A DNA stretch of 64,000 nt from NCBI GenBank assembly GCA_930633525.1, contig CAKNFP010000002.1, positions 124,001 through 188,000 of the forward strand. Direction: 5' to 3'. Both the position numbers and the translations under genes were made by a program. The notes beneath the pieces were generated by a model. That model searched no databases. It saw only the letters and a list, made by a program, of their open reading frames with translations, and was not told where the DNA came from. The DNA is from Hyphomicrobiales bacterium. GTDB taxonomy: Bacteria; Pseudomonadota; Alphaproteobacteria; Rhizobiales; Beijerinckiaceae. Below, piece after piece: positions 26,798 to 35,686 of this stretch; the stretch's first letter is position 1; each line of letters begins with the position of its first letter.

Positions 26798-27907
26798 ATG
26801 ATTTCAAGACGTTTACTGCTGGCTGCATCAGTATTTTCTCTATCGGCGGCGATGTTGCCTGCCGGCGCGCGCTCAGCGGAGGTGCCCGCGGGCTATCCCG
26901 CCACCTACAGCGATGTTGTCAAGAAAGGCACCGCGGAGGCGAAGCTGCGCGTTTATTCGACAACCGATGCAGCTTCCGTGCAGCCTCTGATCGCGGACTT
27001 CGAGGCACTTTATCCTGGTATCAAGGTCGAATATTCTGATATTTCCAGCGCGGAAATCTATAATCGTGTGATCTCCGAGGATGCCGCCCGGCAGCCGGGC
27101 GCCGATGTCGTGTGGACGAGCGGCATGGATACGGGTACGCGCCTAGCCGCTGACGGCTACGCCGCCGAATATGCGTCACCGGAAACGGCAAAGCTGCCGG
27201 GTTGGGCGAACTGGAAGAATATAGCCTACGGAACAACGTTTGAGCCGCTGGTCTTCATCTACAACAATCGCCTTCTCAAGGAAGATATGGTTCCTAAAAG
27301 CCATGCTGACCTGGTCAAGTTGGTGAAGGAGAAGCCGGACGTATTCAATGGCAAGTTCACCACATACGATCCGAGCCGCACGCTCGGCCTGATGCTGAAC
27401 ATGTTCGACGAGGTTCAGTGGCCGAATTTCTGGGATGCTCTTACCAGCCTCGGCAAGGGGGGGATGAGGATCGACGCGAGCTCCGGCTCGATGATGGAAA
27501 AGGTGGGCTCCGGCGAATATGTGCTCGCCTGGAACACCATCGGCTCCTACGTGCCGGCGTTGAAGCGGCGCAATCCGGCGATCGGCATGGTCGTTCCCTC
27601 GGACTACACCCTGATCCTCTCCCGCGTGGCCTTCGTTTCCGCAAAGGCCCAACATCCGAACGCGGCGCGTTTGTTCCTCGACTATCTCCTCTCCGCTCGC
27701 GGGCAGAAAATCCTGATGGATAAGGCCGAACTCTATTCCATCCGGAGTGACCTGGAAGGCGAACTCACGGCGGCGGCGCTGGCGAAGCAGATCGGCGAGG
27801 CGGCCCGTCCTATTCCCATCGGCGACCAGTTGCTCGACCGGGTCATGAACGAGCGCGGGCGTGTGGAGTTCCTGCGCAAGTTCCAGGAGTCCCTTCGTGC
27901 ACGGTAA
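26798..27907 (+). CDS. Fe3+/PotD-type ABC transporter substrate-binding protein
   Basis: A 369-residue type-2 periplasmic binding protein. The signal peptide MISRRLLLAASVFSLSAAML ends near ARSAEV. The mature part has AKLRVYSTTDAASVQPLIADFEALYPGIKVEY and QPGADVVWTSGMD, typical of the AfuA/FbpA group, which also binds organic phosphonates and carboxylates. GAGGAGG stands 7 bases before the ATG. It overlaps the permease start by 11 bases. Located between PrpD-like and PrpB-like genes, it probably brings in the organic acid they degrade, rather than iron. Confidence 0.85.
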   Translation: MISRRLLLAASVFSLSAAMLPAGARSAEVPAGYPATYSDVVKKGTAEAKLRVYSTTDAASVQPLIADFEALYPGIKVEYSDISSAEIYNRVISEDAARQPGADVVWTSGMDTGTRLAADGYAAEYASPETAKLPGWANWKNIAYGTTFEPLVFIYNNRLLKEDMVPKSHADLVKLVKEKPDVFNGKFTTYDPSRTLGLMLNMFDEVQWPNFWDALTSLGKGGMRIDASSGSMMEKVGSGEYVLAWNTIGSYVPALKRRNPAIGMVVPSDYTLILSRVAFVSAKAQHPNAARLFLDYLLSARGQKILMDKAELYSIRSDLEGELTAAALAKQIGEAARPIPIGDQLLDRVMNERGRVEFLRKFQESLRAR

Positions 27908-29633
27908 TACGCTTACGGCTTCGGACGCGGGGAGGGTGCACCGGCCCCCCCGTTGGCGCAGGGCCGGCGACCACCCGATACGCATCGCTGGCGTAGGCCT
28001 CGTTGCGCTCATCGTTTTGGCGCCAATCGCACTTATTCTATACCAGAGTTTCCTCGACAAGCCGTTCTTCATGCCGCGCACGGCGATGAGCCTTGCGGCC
28101 TATGATTTTGTCCTGCGTGATCCGGAGTTCTACCGCGCGCTGGCAAATTCCGTGATTATCGCGATCGGCATGCTCGTTATCGCGGTTCCGCTTGGCGCCC
28201 TGCTGGCCTTTCTCATGACACGGACCGATATGCCCGGTGCCGGGTGGATCGAGCCCGTGCTGCTTGCGCCGGTGTTCATCTCCGCGATCGTGATGGCCTT
28301 CGGCTATGTCGTCTCGATAGGGCCGGTCGGCTTTCTGTCACTATGGGCCAAGGATGCCTTCGGCGTCGTGCCGTGGAATCTCTATTCGATCGAGTCGCTG
28401 ATCATCATTTCCGGCCTGACGCATGTTCCGCATGTCTATCTCTACGCGTCTGCGGCTCTACGTGGCCTCAATCCCGAAGTCGAAGAGGCGGCGCGCATTT
28501 CCGGAGCGGGGGTATGGCGCGTCGCCTTCACGCTGAGCATGCCGCTCATTCTGCCCGCGCTGATCTTCAGTGGAATGCTGGTATTCCTGCTCGGCATTGA
28601 GATGTTCGGATTCGCCCTGATACTGGGTGACCCCGCCGGCATCGTTGTCCTGACAACCTATCTTTACAAGCTCACCAATCTCCTGGGGACGCCGTCGTTT
28701 CATCTTATGGCGGTCGTGGCCGTGATCATCGTGCTCATGACCCTGCCTCTGGTATTGCTGCAGCGCTACCTGCTGCGCTCGTCCGAACATTATGTCACAA
28801 TTCGCGGCAAGGGCATGTCCGGACGGCCCTTGTCGCTTGGCGCATGGCGATGGCCGGCATTTGGCTTGGTCGTGGCCTGGCTGTTCTTCACGGTTATTCT
28901 GCCGGTCAGTGGCCTTTTGCTGCGCTCGCTGGTGTCCACCTGGGGCGAGGGCGTCGACATTCTTAATGTACTCACGCTTGCGAACTACCGTGAGCTGTTT
29001 AACTATCCAAATCTTATACGCAGTATCGTGAATACGATTCTCATTGCTGGAATTGGTGGCGCGCTTGCTGTCGTCTGCTATACGGGTGTGGCGTTGATCA
29101 GCCACCGTTGGCGCAGTTCGGGCGCCGCGCTGCTCGACTTCCTCGTGATGATGCCGCGGGCGCTTCCTGGCCTCATCGCGGGCCTTGCCTTCCTGTGGAT
29201 TTTCCTGTTCGTGCCATTTCTGACACCCTTGCGGAGCACACTTGTCAGCCTTTGGGTGGCTTATACCGTAGTCTGGCTCGCCTATGGCATGCGCCTCATA
29301 AGTTCGGCGCTTTACCAGGTGGGACCAGAACTGGAGGAGGCAGCACGCGTCACCGGCGCGAGTCAGGCCAGGACCTACCGGGATGTGACAGTGCCGCTCG
29401 TGCGCTTCGGATTGATCGGAAGCTGGCTTCTCATTTTCATGACCTTTACGCGCGAATACTCGACGGGCGTCTATCTCCTCGGACCAAACACGGAGGTCAT
29501 CGGATCTATGATCATTTCGTTGTTTGGCAGCGGCGGTCTCGACCTCATCGCCGCCATGTCGGTTATCAATCTCTGCCTCGTCGGGATCCCGCTGATCGTC
29601 GCGCTGCGACTTGGAGTGCGCTTGAATGCCTGA
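27897..29633 (+). CDS. ABC transporter permease with two fused TM domains (Fe3+ type)
   Basis: About 578 residues from a GTG at 27897, which has GGAG 7 bases upstream and overlaps the SBP stop. Two BPD_transp_1 units are fused, as is normal for the FbpB-type family. Each has an EAA loop: EVEEAARISGAGVWRVAFTLSMPLI (about 200) and ELEEAARVTGASQARTYRDVTVPLV (about 480). About 12 helices are visible. The gene overlaps the ATPase gene by 8 bases. It is the sole permease of the importer in this operon. Confidence 0.88.
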   Translation: MHGNTLTASDAGRVHRPPRWRRAGDHPIRIAGVGLVALIVLAPIALILYQSFLDKPFFMPRTAMSLAAYDFVLRDPEFYRALANSVIIAIGMLVIAVPLGALLAFLMTRTDMPGAGWIEPVLLAPVFISAIVMAFGYVVSIGPVGFLSLWAKDAFGVVPWNLYSIESLIIISGLTHVPHVYLYASAALRGLNPEVEEAARISGAGVWRVAFTLSMPLILPALIFSGMLVFLLGIEMFGFALILGDPAGIVVLTTYLYKLTNLLGTPSFHLMAVVAVIIVLMTLPLVLLQRYLLRSSEHYVTIRGKGMSGRPLSLGAWRWPAFGLVVAWLFFTVILPVSGLLLRSLVSTWGEGVDILNVLTLANYRELFNYPNLIRSIVNTILIAGIGGALAVVCYTGVALISHRWRSSGAALLDFLVMMPRALPGLIAGLAFLWIFLFVPFLTPLRSTLVSLWVAYTVVWLAYGMRLISSALYQVGPELEEAARVTGASQARTYRDVTVPLVRFGLIGSWLLIFMTFTREYSTGVYLLGPNTEVIGSMIISLFGSGGLDLIAAMSVINLCLVGIPLIVALRLGVRLNA

Positions 29634-30681
29634 GCTCGTCATTGAGAATATCCGGCGGCAGATCGGTTCTCTGGAAATATTGAAGGGCATTTCTCTATCC
29701 CTCCGGCCAGGGGAGATCGTTGCGCTTCTCGGGCATTCCGGAAGCGGCAAGACCACGCTGCTGCGGTCGGTGGCGGGACTTGATGTGCCAAGCACGGGAC
29801 GTATTCAGCTCCGCGACAAGACAGTTTTCGACGACAACCGCGGCATCAACCTGCCGCCGGAACATCGCGGCCTCAGTCTTGTCTTTCAGTCCTATGCGCT
29901 CTGGCCGAACAAGACCGTTGACCAGAACGTGGGCTACGGGCTGAGACTGCGGGGCGCCAGTGCGGCGGAGACCGCGACGAAAGTCTCCGCTCTGCTGGAG
30001 CGCCTTGGGCTTGCGAGCCTCGGTAAGCGCTACCCGCATCAACTATCGGGCGGCCAGCAACAACGGGTCGCGCTCGCGCGGGCTCTGGTCTATCAGCCGC
30101 CTGTTCTGCTTCTGGACGAGCCGCTCTCCAATCTCGATGCGAAATTGCGCGAGGAAGCACGGTCCTGGCTGCGCGAACTGATCGTCCAGGCCAATATCAG
30201 CGCGCTCTACGTGACCCACGACCAGATCGAAGCGATGGCGGTGGCCGACAGGATCATGCTGCTGCGCGGCGGCAGCGTGGAGCAGGAGGGTACGCCGCAG
30301 GAGATCTATGAGCGCCCGAACTCGCTGGACGCCGCGGAATTCATGGGCAGCAACAATCGCTTCCCGGTATCCATCATCAGTGTCGATAACGGGGTCGCTT
30401 CCTTCCGACTGGGCGGGGCTGACTTGCGCGGCGCGTTGCGCGGCGCCAAGGCGGCGGGAGAAAAGGCCACCGCTCTCGTGAGGATCGAGCGGGTGCGGAT
30501 TGCCGACGGGCCCGGCGCGAACCGCATGCAGTGCGAGCTCAACGGCACGCTCTACCTTGGCGAACGGCGCGAGTACATGTTGACGGTTGATGGGACGCGT
30601 TTTCGGGCCTGGGGGCAGGTTGACCGTGCACCGGGGCCTTGCTGGGTGGACATATCGCCCGAAGATCTATGGCTGTTCTGA
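29626..30681 (+). CDS. Fe3+/PotA-type ABC transporter ATPase
   Basis: A 351-residue ATPase. Walker A GHSGSGKTT (about 36), FQSYALWPNKTV (Q-loop), signature LSGGQQQRVALARAL (about 138), Walker B VLLLDEPLSNLDAKLREEA and H-loop YVTHDQIEAM are intact. A C-terminal TOBE-like domain follows from about 245. The ATG overlaps the permease stop by 8 bases, so production should be coupled. It completes the SBP-permease-ATPase importer. Confidence 0.92.
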   Translation: MPELVIENIRRQIGSLEILKGISLSLRPGEIVALLGHSGSGKTTLLRSVAGLDVPSTGRIQLRDKTVFDDNRGINLPPEHRGLSLVFQSYALWPNKTVDQNVGYGLRLRGASAAETATKVSALLERLGLASLGKRYPHQLSGGQQQRVALARALVYQPPVLLLDEPLSNLDAKLREEARSWLRELIVQANISALYVTHDQIEAMAVADRIMLLRGGSVEQEGTPQEIYERPNSLDAAEFMGSNNRFPVSIISVDNGVASFRLGGADLRGALRGAKAAGEKATALVRIERVRIADGPGANRMQCELNGTLYLGERREYMLTVDGTRFRAWGQVDRAPGPCWVDISPEDLWLF

Positions 30682-30694
30682 ACTGAGAAAAATC

Positions 30695-31585
30695 ATGACG
30701 CATTTTGAACGTGGAAAGAGACTGCGCGCGGCTGTGGCGGACCGCCGGGCGTTGCTCGCGCCGGGCGCCGCCAACGCCTTGACCGCACGGATCGCGGAGG
30801 ATCTCGGCTACGAAACCGTCTATGTCACGGGCGCTGGCATCGCCAATACAGGCTATGGGGTTCCCGATATCGGCCTCACAACCGTGACAGAGGTCGCCAA
30901 TACAGTCGCGGCTATTTCCGACTGCTGCGACTTGCCGCTCATCGTTGATGCCGACACCGGATTCGGCAATCCTTTGAACATGATCAGGACGGTCCGCTCG
31001 CTGGAGCGCGCGGGTGCCAATGCGCTGCAGATCGAAGACCAGCAGTTTCCCAAGCGCTGCGGGCACTTTGCCGGCAAATCCGTGATCCCCCAGGCGGAGA
31101 TGTGCGAGAAGGTCAAGGCAGCGGTCGACAGTCGCTCCACGGAGGACCTGCTGATCATCGCCAGAACGGATGCCTATGCCGTCGAAGGTCTCGCCGCGGC
31201 GCTGGACCGCGCCGCGGCCTATATCGAGGCCGGTGCGGATGTGACCTTCGTGGAGGCCCCGACGAGTGAAGCCCAACTGCGGGAGATCGTAAAGCGCCTG
31301 GCGGCGCCGCAGGTCATCAATCTGGTGATAGGTGGAAAGACACCGCTTCTCTCCCAAGCCGCGTTGAAAGATATTGGCTTTTCGCTGGTTCTCTATGCCA
31401 ACGCGGCCTTGCAGGCGTCGATCGTGGCTATTCGCGACGTCCTGTCGGGAATTCGCGACCAGGGGGGCGCCGGAACGCTGCTCCATCGGCTGGCGACTTT
31501 CGAGGATCGACAGAACGTCGTGCGCAAGCCCTATTGGGATGATCTGGAGAAGCGCTATGTGGACGATCCCGGTGCTCCGGCTTGA
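30695..31585 (+). CDS. Isocitrate lyase/PEP mutase superfamily lyase (PrpB-like)
   Basis: A 296-residue beta-barrel lyase. YVTGAGIANTGYGVPDIG (about 43), the metal-binding IVDADTGFG (D85/D87) and KRCGH (120-124), with the catalytic Cys, are the hallmarks of methylisocitrate lyase, dimethylmalate lyase and relatives. The full KRCGH motif favours C-C lyase activity over phosphonate mutation. The ATG at 30695 has a modest GAGAAA site 13 bases after the ATPase stop. As the last gene of the operon, it probably cleaves the hydrated acid to pyruvate or glyoxylate plus a carboxylate. Confidence 0.85.
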   Translation: MTHFERGKRLRAAVADRRALLAPGAANALTARIAEDLGYETVYVTGAGIANTGYGVPDIGLTTVTEVANTVAAISDCCDLPLIVDADTGFGNPLNMIRTVRSLERAGANALQIEDQQFPKRCGHFAGKSVIPQAEMCEKVKAAVDSRSTEDLLIIARTDAYAVEGLAAALDRAAAYIEAGADVTFVEAPTSEAQLREIVKRLAAPQVINLVIGGKTPLLSQAALKDIGFSLVLYANAALQASIVAIRDVLSGIRDQGGAGTLLHRLATFEDRQNVVRKPYWDDLEKRYVDDPGAPA

Positions 31586-31680
31586 GTGCCGGCCGGGTGC
31601 TCGCATGTCTGGCCCATCGGAGCGCGGGGCGGTCGAAATCCTGCCGCGCTGGCCAGCGCCGCCAATCCGGCATTGGATGA

Positions 31681-31716
31681 TTGTCTGAAAAGCGATCAAT
31701 CTTATGATAGTATCAT
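31681..31716 (+). promoter_or_regulatory. Promoter with palindromic site for the methyltransferase gene
   Basis: TTGTCT (31681-31686), a 16-base spacer and TATGAT (31703-31708) form a good promoter 42 bases before the ATG. ATGATAGTATCAT (31704-31716) is a perfect inverted repeat around one base covering the -10, so regulated expression is likely. Confidence 0.55.
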
Positions 31717-31749
31717 CCCAGCCGTTGAACGAACCATGCGTGATAAGCC

Positions 31750-32562
31750 ATGTTGGAAACGGACAGGGTGTTCACGGGCTCGATTCCGGAGAATTATGAC
31801 CGGTATATGGTGCCGCTGATTTTCGAGCCCTATGCAACCGACATCGCGCGACGCGCAGCCTCCCTCACGCCGGATGCCGTTTTGGAAACCGCCGCGGGTA
31901 GCGGCGTTGTCACCCGCGCTCTGGCGCCACGACTGCCGTTGGCGGCGAGCTATGTCGTAACCGATCTCAATCAGCCTATGCTTGACTATGCTGCATCTCG
32001 ACAAGTGCCGGACAGTCGCATCAGATGGCGTTGTGCTGATGCTATGGCGCTGCCGTTTGAAGACGCCGCCTTTGATCTTGTGTGTTGTCAGTTCGGCGCG
32101 ATGTTCTTTCCCGATCGTCTGTCGGCTTATCGTGAGGCAAAGCGTGTCTTGAAGCCCGGTGGGCATTTCTTGCTCAGCGTATGGGACCGCATAGAAGAAA
32201 ACGTTTTTGCGGACGAGGTGACGCAGGCTCTCGCAAAGATTTTTCCTAATGATCCGCCACGTTTCTTGGCCCGGACACCGCATGGCTACCACGATACGGC
32301 CTTGATCCGCAGCGAGTTGGCGAGAGCGGGCTTTTCCCGTGTGACTATCGAGACGAGGGCGGAACAAAGCCGCGCATCTTCAGCGCACGTTCCGGCTGTC
32401 GCCTATTGCCAGGGAACGGTGCTTCGTAACGAGATCGAGGCGAGAGAACCGGGCAAGCTGGACGCTGCCACGGACTACGTCGAGGCCGTGCTGGCAGATA
32501 AACATGGCAGCGGCGAGGTTTCTGCCAAAATACAAGCGCATATAATCGCGGCTGTTTCTTGA
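31750..32562 (+). CDS. Class I SAM-dependent methyltransferase (UbiE/Methyltransf_11-like)
   Basis: A 270-residue protein. The SAM-binding motif I is VLETAAGSGVVTRAL (about 44-58), with an acidic D at the end of strand 2 (VVTDLNQPML). Motif II is FDLVCCQFGAMFFPD, and REAKRVLKPGGHFLLSVWD is the usual post-II region. The substrate cannot be inferred. It has its own promoter and appears to be a separate unit from the lyase gene upstream. Its downstream neighbour is on the opposite strand, so it is monocistronic. Confidence 0.85.
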   Translation: MLETDRVFTGSIPENYDRYMVPLIFEPYATDIARRAASLTPDAVLETAAGSGVVTRALAPRLPLAASYVVTDLNQPMLDYAASRQVPDSRIRWRCADAMALPFEDAAFDLVCCQFGAMFFPDRLSAYREAKRVLKPGGHFLLSVWDRIEENVFADEVTQALAKIFPNDPPRFLARTPHGYHDTALIRSELARAGFSRVTIETRAEQSRASSAHVPAVAYCQGTVLRNEIEAREPGKLDAATDYVEAVLADKHGSGEVSAKIQAHIIAAVS

Positions 32563-32914
32563 ATATTCGGATATTCTCCTCAGGTTCCCGACGTCTTTCT
32601 CGCTCCTGCGGCATTCAACCGCCGTCGGGGATGCTCACACGGCTGGCTGTGAATGTATAGTCTGTCTACTCGGCAGCAACAGGAGCGACGCGAGTGAACG
32701 TTGGGCGCAATCAATGCCTCGTGGAAGAGGCTTCTGTGGTTCCCGTTTTCCTGTCCCACGAGGCCTAGCCAATCATTCGCGAATGCGAACGCACGACCGC
32801 CGCCGTCTTCAATGGCGATGTGCAGCCGTAGGCTGCTCGCTATGCAGGAGGTGTTGTGGCGAGCAGCTGTGCGCCTCGTGGTCGCGACGTGAAAGGGCGG
32901 TGCGCTTCATGTGA
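32563..32914. other. Intergenic region between convergent genes, no feature recognised
   Basis: This 352-base gap separates the methyltransferase stop from the stop of a minus-strand ATPase gene. Short open frames exist, but they lack ribosome sites and family resemblance. No tRNA-like fold or convincing terminator was found by eye. Confidence 0.5.
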
Positions 32915-34003
32915 TCAGACATGGCCGGCGAAGGCCAGTGCGTCTTCCGCGCGCCACGATACCGAGACATTATCGCCTGGGCCGGGGATGCTACCTGCGA
33001 CGGAGCTGTTCAGCATCGTCGCGCGTAGGCTGAGGCCAAGCGCAGACACCGTGATTTGAAACCGATCACCAATGAGCGCGGTATGCTCCACGGTGCCCGG
33101 TAGCCCTTCTTCACCGCTCCCGAGCCGGATGTTCTCGGGGCGCACCATGAGCGTGGCGGGCCCGGCGGAAAGCTGTGATCGCGGTAAGGCATAATCCCTC
33201 GCTGGCCCATCAAGGCGGAAAATCGACCCGGCGGCGGCCGGACGGAGTTCTCCGTGGAGCCTGTTGGTCTCACCGACGAAATCCGCCACGAATGGTGTTG
33301 CCGGTTGATTGTAGAGGTCCAGCGGCCTGCCGATCTGTTCGATGCGCCCCGCGTTCATGACGGCAATACGATCCGACATTGTCATCGCCTCCGCCTGATC
33401 GTGGGTGACGAGGATCGTCGTGACGCCGAGCCTTTTCTGTAGGTTGCGTATCTCGATCTGGACGGACGCCCTGAGCTTGGCATCTAGTGCGGCAAGTGGC
33501 TCATCGAGCAGCAGGATTGTCGGCTCCACGACGATGGCGCGCGCCAGCGCCACCCTTTGCTGCTGGCCGCCCGAGAGTTGCGCTGGCCGCCTCTCGGCGA
33601 AGGCCGCCATCTGGACGAGATCCAGGGCATGGGCAACGCGCCTGGCAACCTCAGTTTTGTCGAGGCGCCTCATCTTGAGCCCGAAGGCGACGTTTTGCGC
33701 GACGTTCATGTGGGGAAAGAGAGCATAGCTCTGGAAGACGACACTGATGTCCCGCTTCCAGGGCGCCGTTTCCACGAGTGAGCGATCGTCAACGCGGATA
33801 TCACCGCGATCCACGGTGATCAGGCCCGCGATACACCGAAGCAAGGTCGTCTTGCCGCATCCCGAGGGCCCGAGCAGCGCAATGAACTCACCGGGCGCCG
33901 CCTCGAGATTGATGTCGCGCAGCGCGGGGGCGTCATCATAGGATTTCGCGACATCCCGGATCGCGATGCGCCCGCGCGTGGGACGGGAAGCGAGCTCAGC
34001 CAT
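32915..34003 (-). CDS. Spermidine/putrescine-type ABC transporter ATPase (PotA-like)
   Basis: A 362-residue ATPase. Walker A GPSGCGKTT (about 45), FQSYALFPHMNVAQNVAFGLKMR, signature LSGGQQQRVALARAI, Walker B ILLLDEPLAALDAKLR and VTHDQAEAM are intact. A TOBE domain forms the last 100 residues. The ATG at 34003 overlaps the permease stop by 8 bases and is preferred to the open frame back to 34069. It is the last gene of a four-gene minus-strand importer. Confidence 0.92.
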   Translation of the reverse strand: MAELASRPTRGRIAIRDVAKSYDDAPALRDINLEAAPGEFIALLGPSGCGKTTLLRCIAGLITVDRGDIRVDDRSLVETAPWKRDISVVFQSYALFPHMNVAQNVAFGLKMRRLDKTEVARRVAHALDLVQMAAFAERRPAQLSGGQQQRVALARAIVVEPTILLLDEPLAALDAKLRASVQIEIRNLQKRLGVTTILVTHDQAEAMTMSDRIAVMNAGRIEQIGRPLDLYNQPATPFVADFVGETNRLHGELRPAAAGSIFRLDGPARDYALPRSQLSAGPATLMVRPENIRLGSGEEGLPGTVEHTALIGDRFQITVSALGLSLRATMLNSSVAGSIPGPGDNVSVSWRAEDALAFAGHV

Positions 34004-34820
34004 TGCGGCGTTGTTCCTGGTTGCTGGGCAGGGTGAGATTGCGCAGTCCATAGGTATATTCGAGCGCAACGAGGCCGATGATGACGATGATCATCTTGAC
34101 CACGGAAATCGCTGCGACAGCAGGGTCGTAGTTGTTGACGAGATAGCCGAGTATTGCCACGGGAAGGGTCATTGAACGGGCGTTCGACAACAGCAGCGAA
34201 ATCGCGACTTCGTCGAAGGAAATCAGAAAGGCGAACATCCCTCCCGCGAACAGGGCTGGTCGCAGCATCGGCAATGTCACATGCCAGAAGGTTGCGAGCG
34301 GCGGCGCGCCCAGCGTGTAGGAAGCCTCCTCGATGCGAGGGTCCGTGCTCGCATAGACGGCGACGATCGTACGCAGGAGATAGGGGATAGTGATCACGAC
34401 ATGGCCGATGACAAGGCCAGTGAACGTGTTTCCGAGACCGATTGCGCTGAGGTAAAACAGCAATGCGATCGCCAGGATCAGCGCTGGCATGCTGAGCGGC
34501 GACAAGAGAAAGGTCTGGATGGCCGTCGAAAAGCGGAAGGGATGCCGGACAAGCGCGATGGCGGCGGGCACCGCGACGACCGCGGCAAACACTGTCGCCA
34601 GCAACCCGAGAACCACGCTGTTCCACATGGGCCGCATGAACGCCGGATCTGCCATGACCTGTCCAAACCACCGCAGCGAGAAGCCGGGCGGGGGAAATGA
34701 CACGAAGCTTGCAGAGGAAAAGGCGACGACGAAGACGATCGCTTGCGGCGCCATGATGAAGAGGCCGGCAAGGATCACATAGACCCGCAAGCCATTGCCG
34801 AGCTTCTCGACCTGTCTCAT
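33996..34820 (-). CDS. PotC-like ABC transporter permease
   Basis: A 274-residue permease with six predicted helices and the EAA loop IEEASYTLGAPPLATFWHVTLPML (about 170). SSASFVSFPPPGFSLRWF after the first helix is typical of the PotC group. The ATG at 34820 overlaps the upstream permease stop by 4 bases (ATGA), so the frame's extension to 34916 is rejected. Confidence 0.9.
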   Translation of the reverse strand: MRQVEKLGNGLRVYVILAGLFIMAPQAIVFVVAFSSASFVSFPPPGFSLRWFGQVMADPAFMRPMWNSVVLGLLATVFAAVVAVPAAIALVRHPFRFSTAIQTFLLSPLSMPALILAIALLFYLSAIGLGNTFTGLVIGHVVITIPYLLRTIVAVYASTDPRIEEASYTLGAPPLATFWHVTLPMLRPALFAGGMFAFLISFDEVAISLLLSNARSMTLPVAILGYLVNNYDPAVAAISVVKMIIVIIGLVALEYTYGLRNLTLPSNQEQRRNG

Positions 34821-35656
34821 CGACCAGCCCTCGACCTGGCGAGACGCAGCTGCAGCGCAATCACGATGATCGCGGTCAGCAGCAGAATATTGCCAAGGGC
34901 GGCCGCGAACGGCCAATCCGATGCAAGGTTGAGTTGCTGATAGATCAGCAGAGGGAGAACCATCGTTGCATTGCTGCCCATGAGCATCACCGTCACGAAA
35001 CTGCCCATGCTCAAAGCGAAGACCAGCAGCATACCGGTCATCACGCCCTGCGCACTCAGCGGCAGAACCACATGGATGAAGCTCCGAAAAGGCGAGGCGC
35101 CAAGTGTTGTTGCGGCCTCCTCCAGAGCGCCGTCAATGCCTTCGAGCGTGCTGGCGATGGACAGCACCATGAACGGAAGGAGGACATGCACAAGTGCCAG
35201 CCAGATGGCAAACCACCCGCTGCCGATGTTGACTGTATCGAGGTTGAGCGCCTTGAGGATCGCATTGATAACGCCGCTTCGGCCCAGGATGATCATCCAG
35301 CCAAAAGTCCGGACCACAACATTGATGAGTAGCGGTGTGACGATCAGAAAGATCAGGAGGCTCTTCGTGCGCCCCGACGACCGCGCGATGGCAAGAGCGA
35401 GCGGATAGCCCAGCACAAGCGTGGCCGACGTGACCGCGATGCTGAGTGCAAGCGTGACGCCGAGGACACCGAGATAATAGGCGTCGCCGAGGGCGCGCGC
35501 ATATTGGTAAATCCCGAGGCCTTCGGGCGTCTCAAGACTGCGTCCCGTGTTGAGCGCAAGCGGCCCGACGAAGAACGCAAGAAGAAAAACGACGGCCGGG
35601 AGGGACAGAAGGAGGCCGGGTGCAACACCCGGCCTTAGACGAGCCGCTTCGGTCAT
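34817..35656 (-). CDS. PotB-like ABC transporter permease
   Basis: A 279-residue permease with six helices. The EAA loop is LEEAATTLGASPFRSFIHVVLPLS (about 175), and PLLINVVVRTFGWMIILGRSGVIN is a PotB-group stretch. The ATG at 35656 is used; a GTG directly before it is an alternative. It lies 30 bases after the SBP gene and overlaps the next permease by 4 bases. It pairs with the PotC-like protein as a heterodimeric channel. Confidence 0.9.
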   Translation of the reverse strand: MTEAARLRPGVAPGLLLSLPAVVFLLAFFVGPLALNTGRSLETPEGLGIYQYARALGDAYYLGVLGVTLALSIAVTSATLVLGYPLALAIARSSGRTKSLLIFLIVTPLLINVVVRTFGWMIILGRSGVINAILKALNLDTVNIGSGWFAIWLALVHVLLPFMVLSIASTLEGIDGALEEAATTLGASPFRSFIHVVLPLSAQGVMTGMLLVFALSMGSFVTVMLMGSNATMVLPLLIYQQLNLASDWPFAAALGNILLLTAIIVIALQLRLARSRAGR

Positions 35657-35686
35657 CACAGAACGCTGCCGCTAGCGGTCGCCATA

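Noticed and set aside
28458..29795. 445-codon frame opposite the fused permease
   Set aside because: Composition rich in Asp, Glu, His and Gln mirrors hydrophobic codons on the coding strand; no domain seen.
32640..32720. Possible small RNA or tRNA-like fold in the 352-base gap
   Set aside because: Short complementary stretches exist, but no cloverleaf, CCA-like end or terminator could be built.
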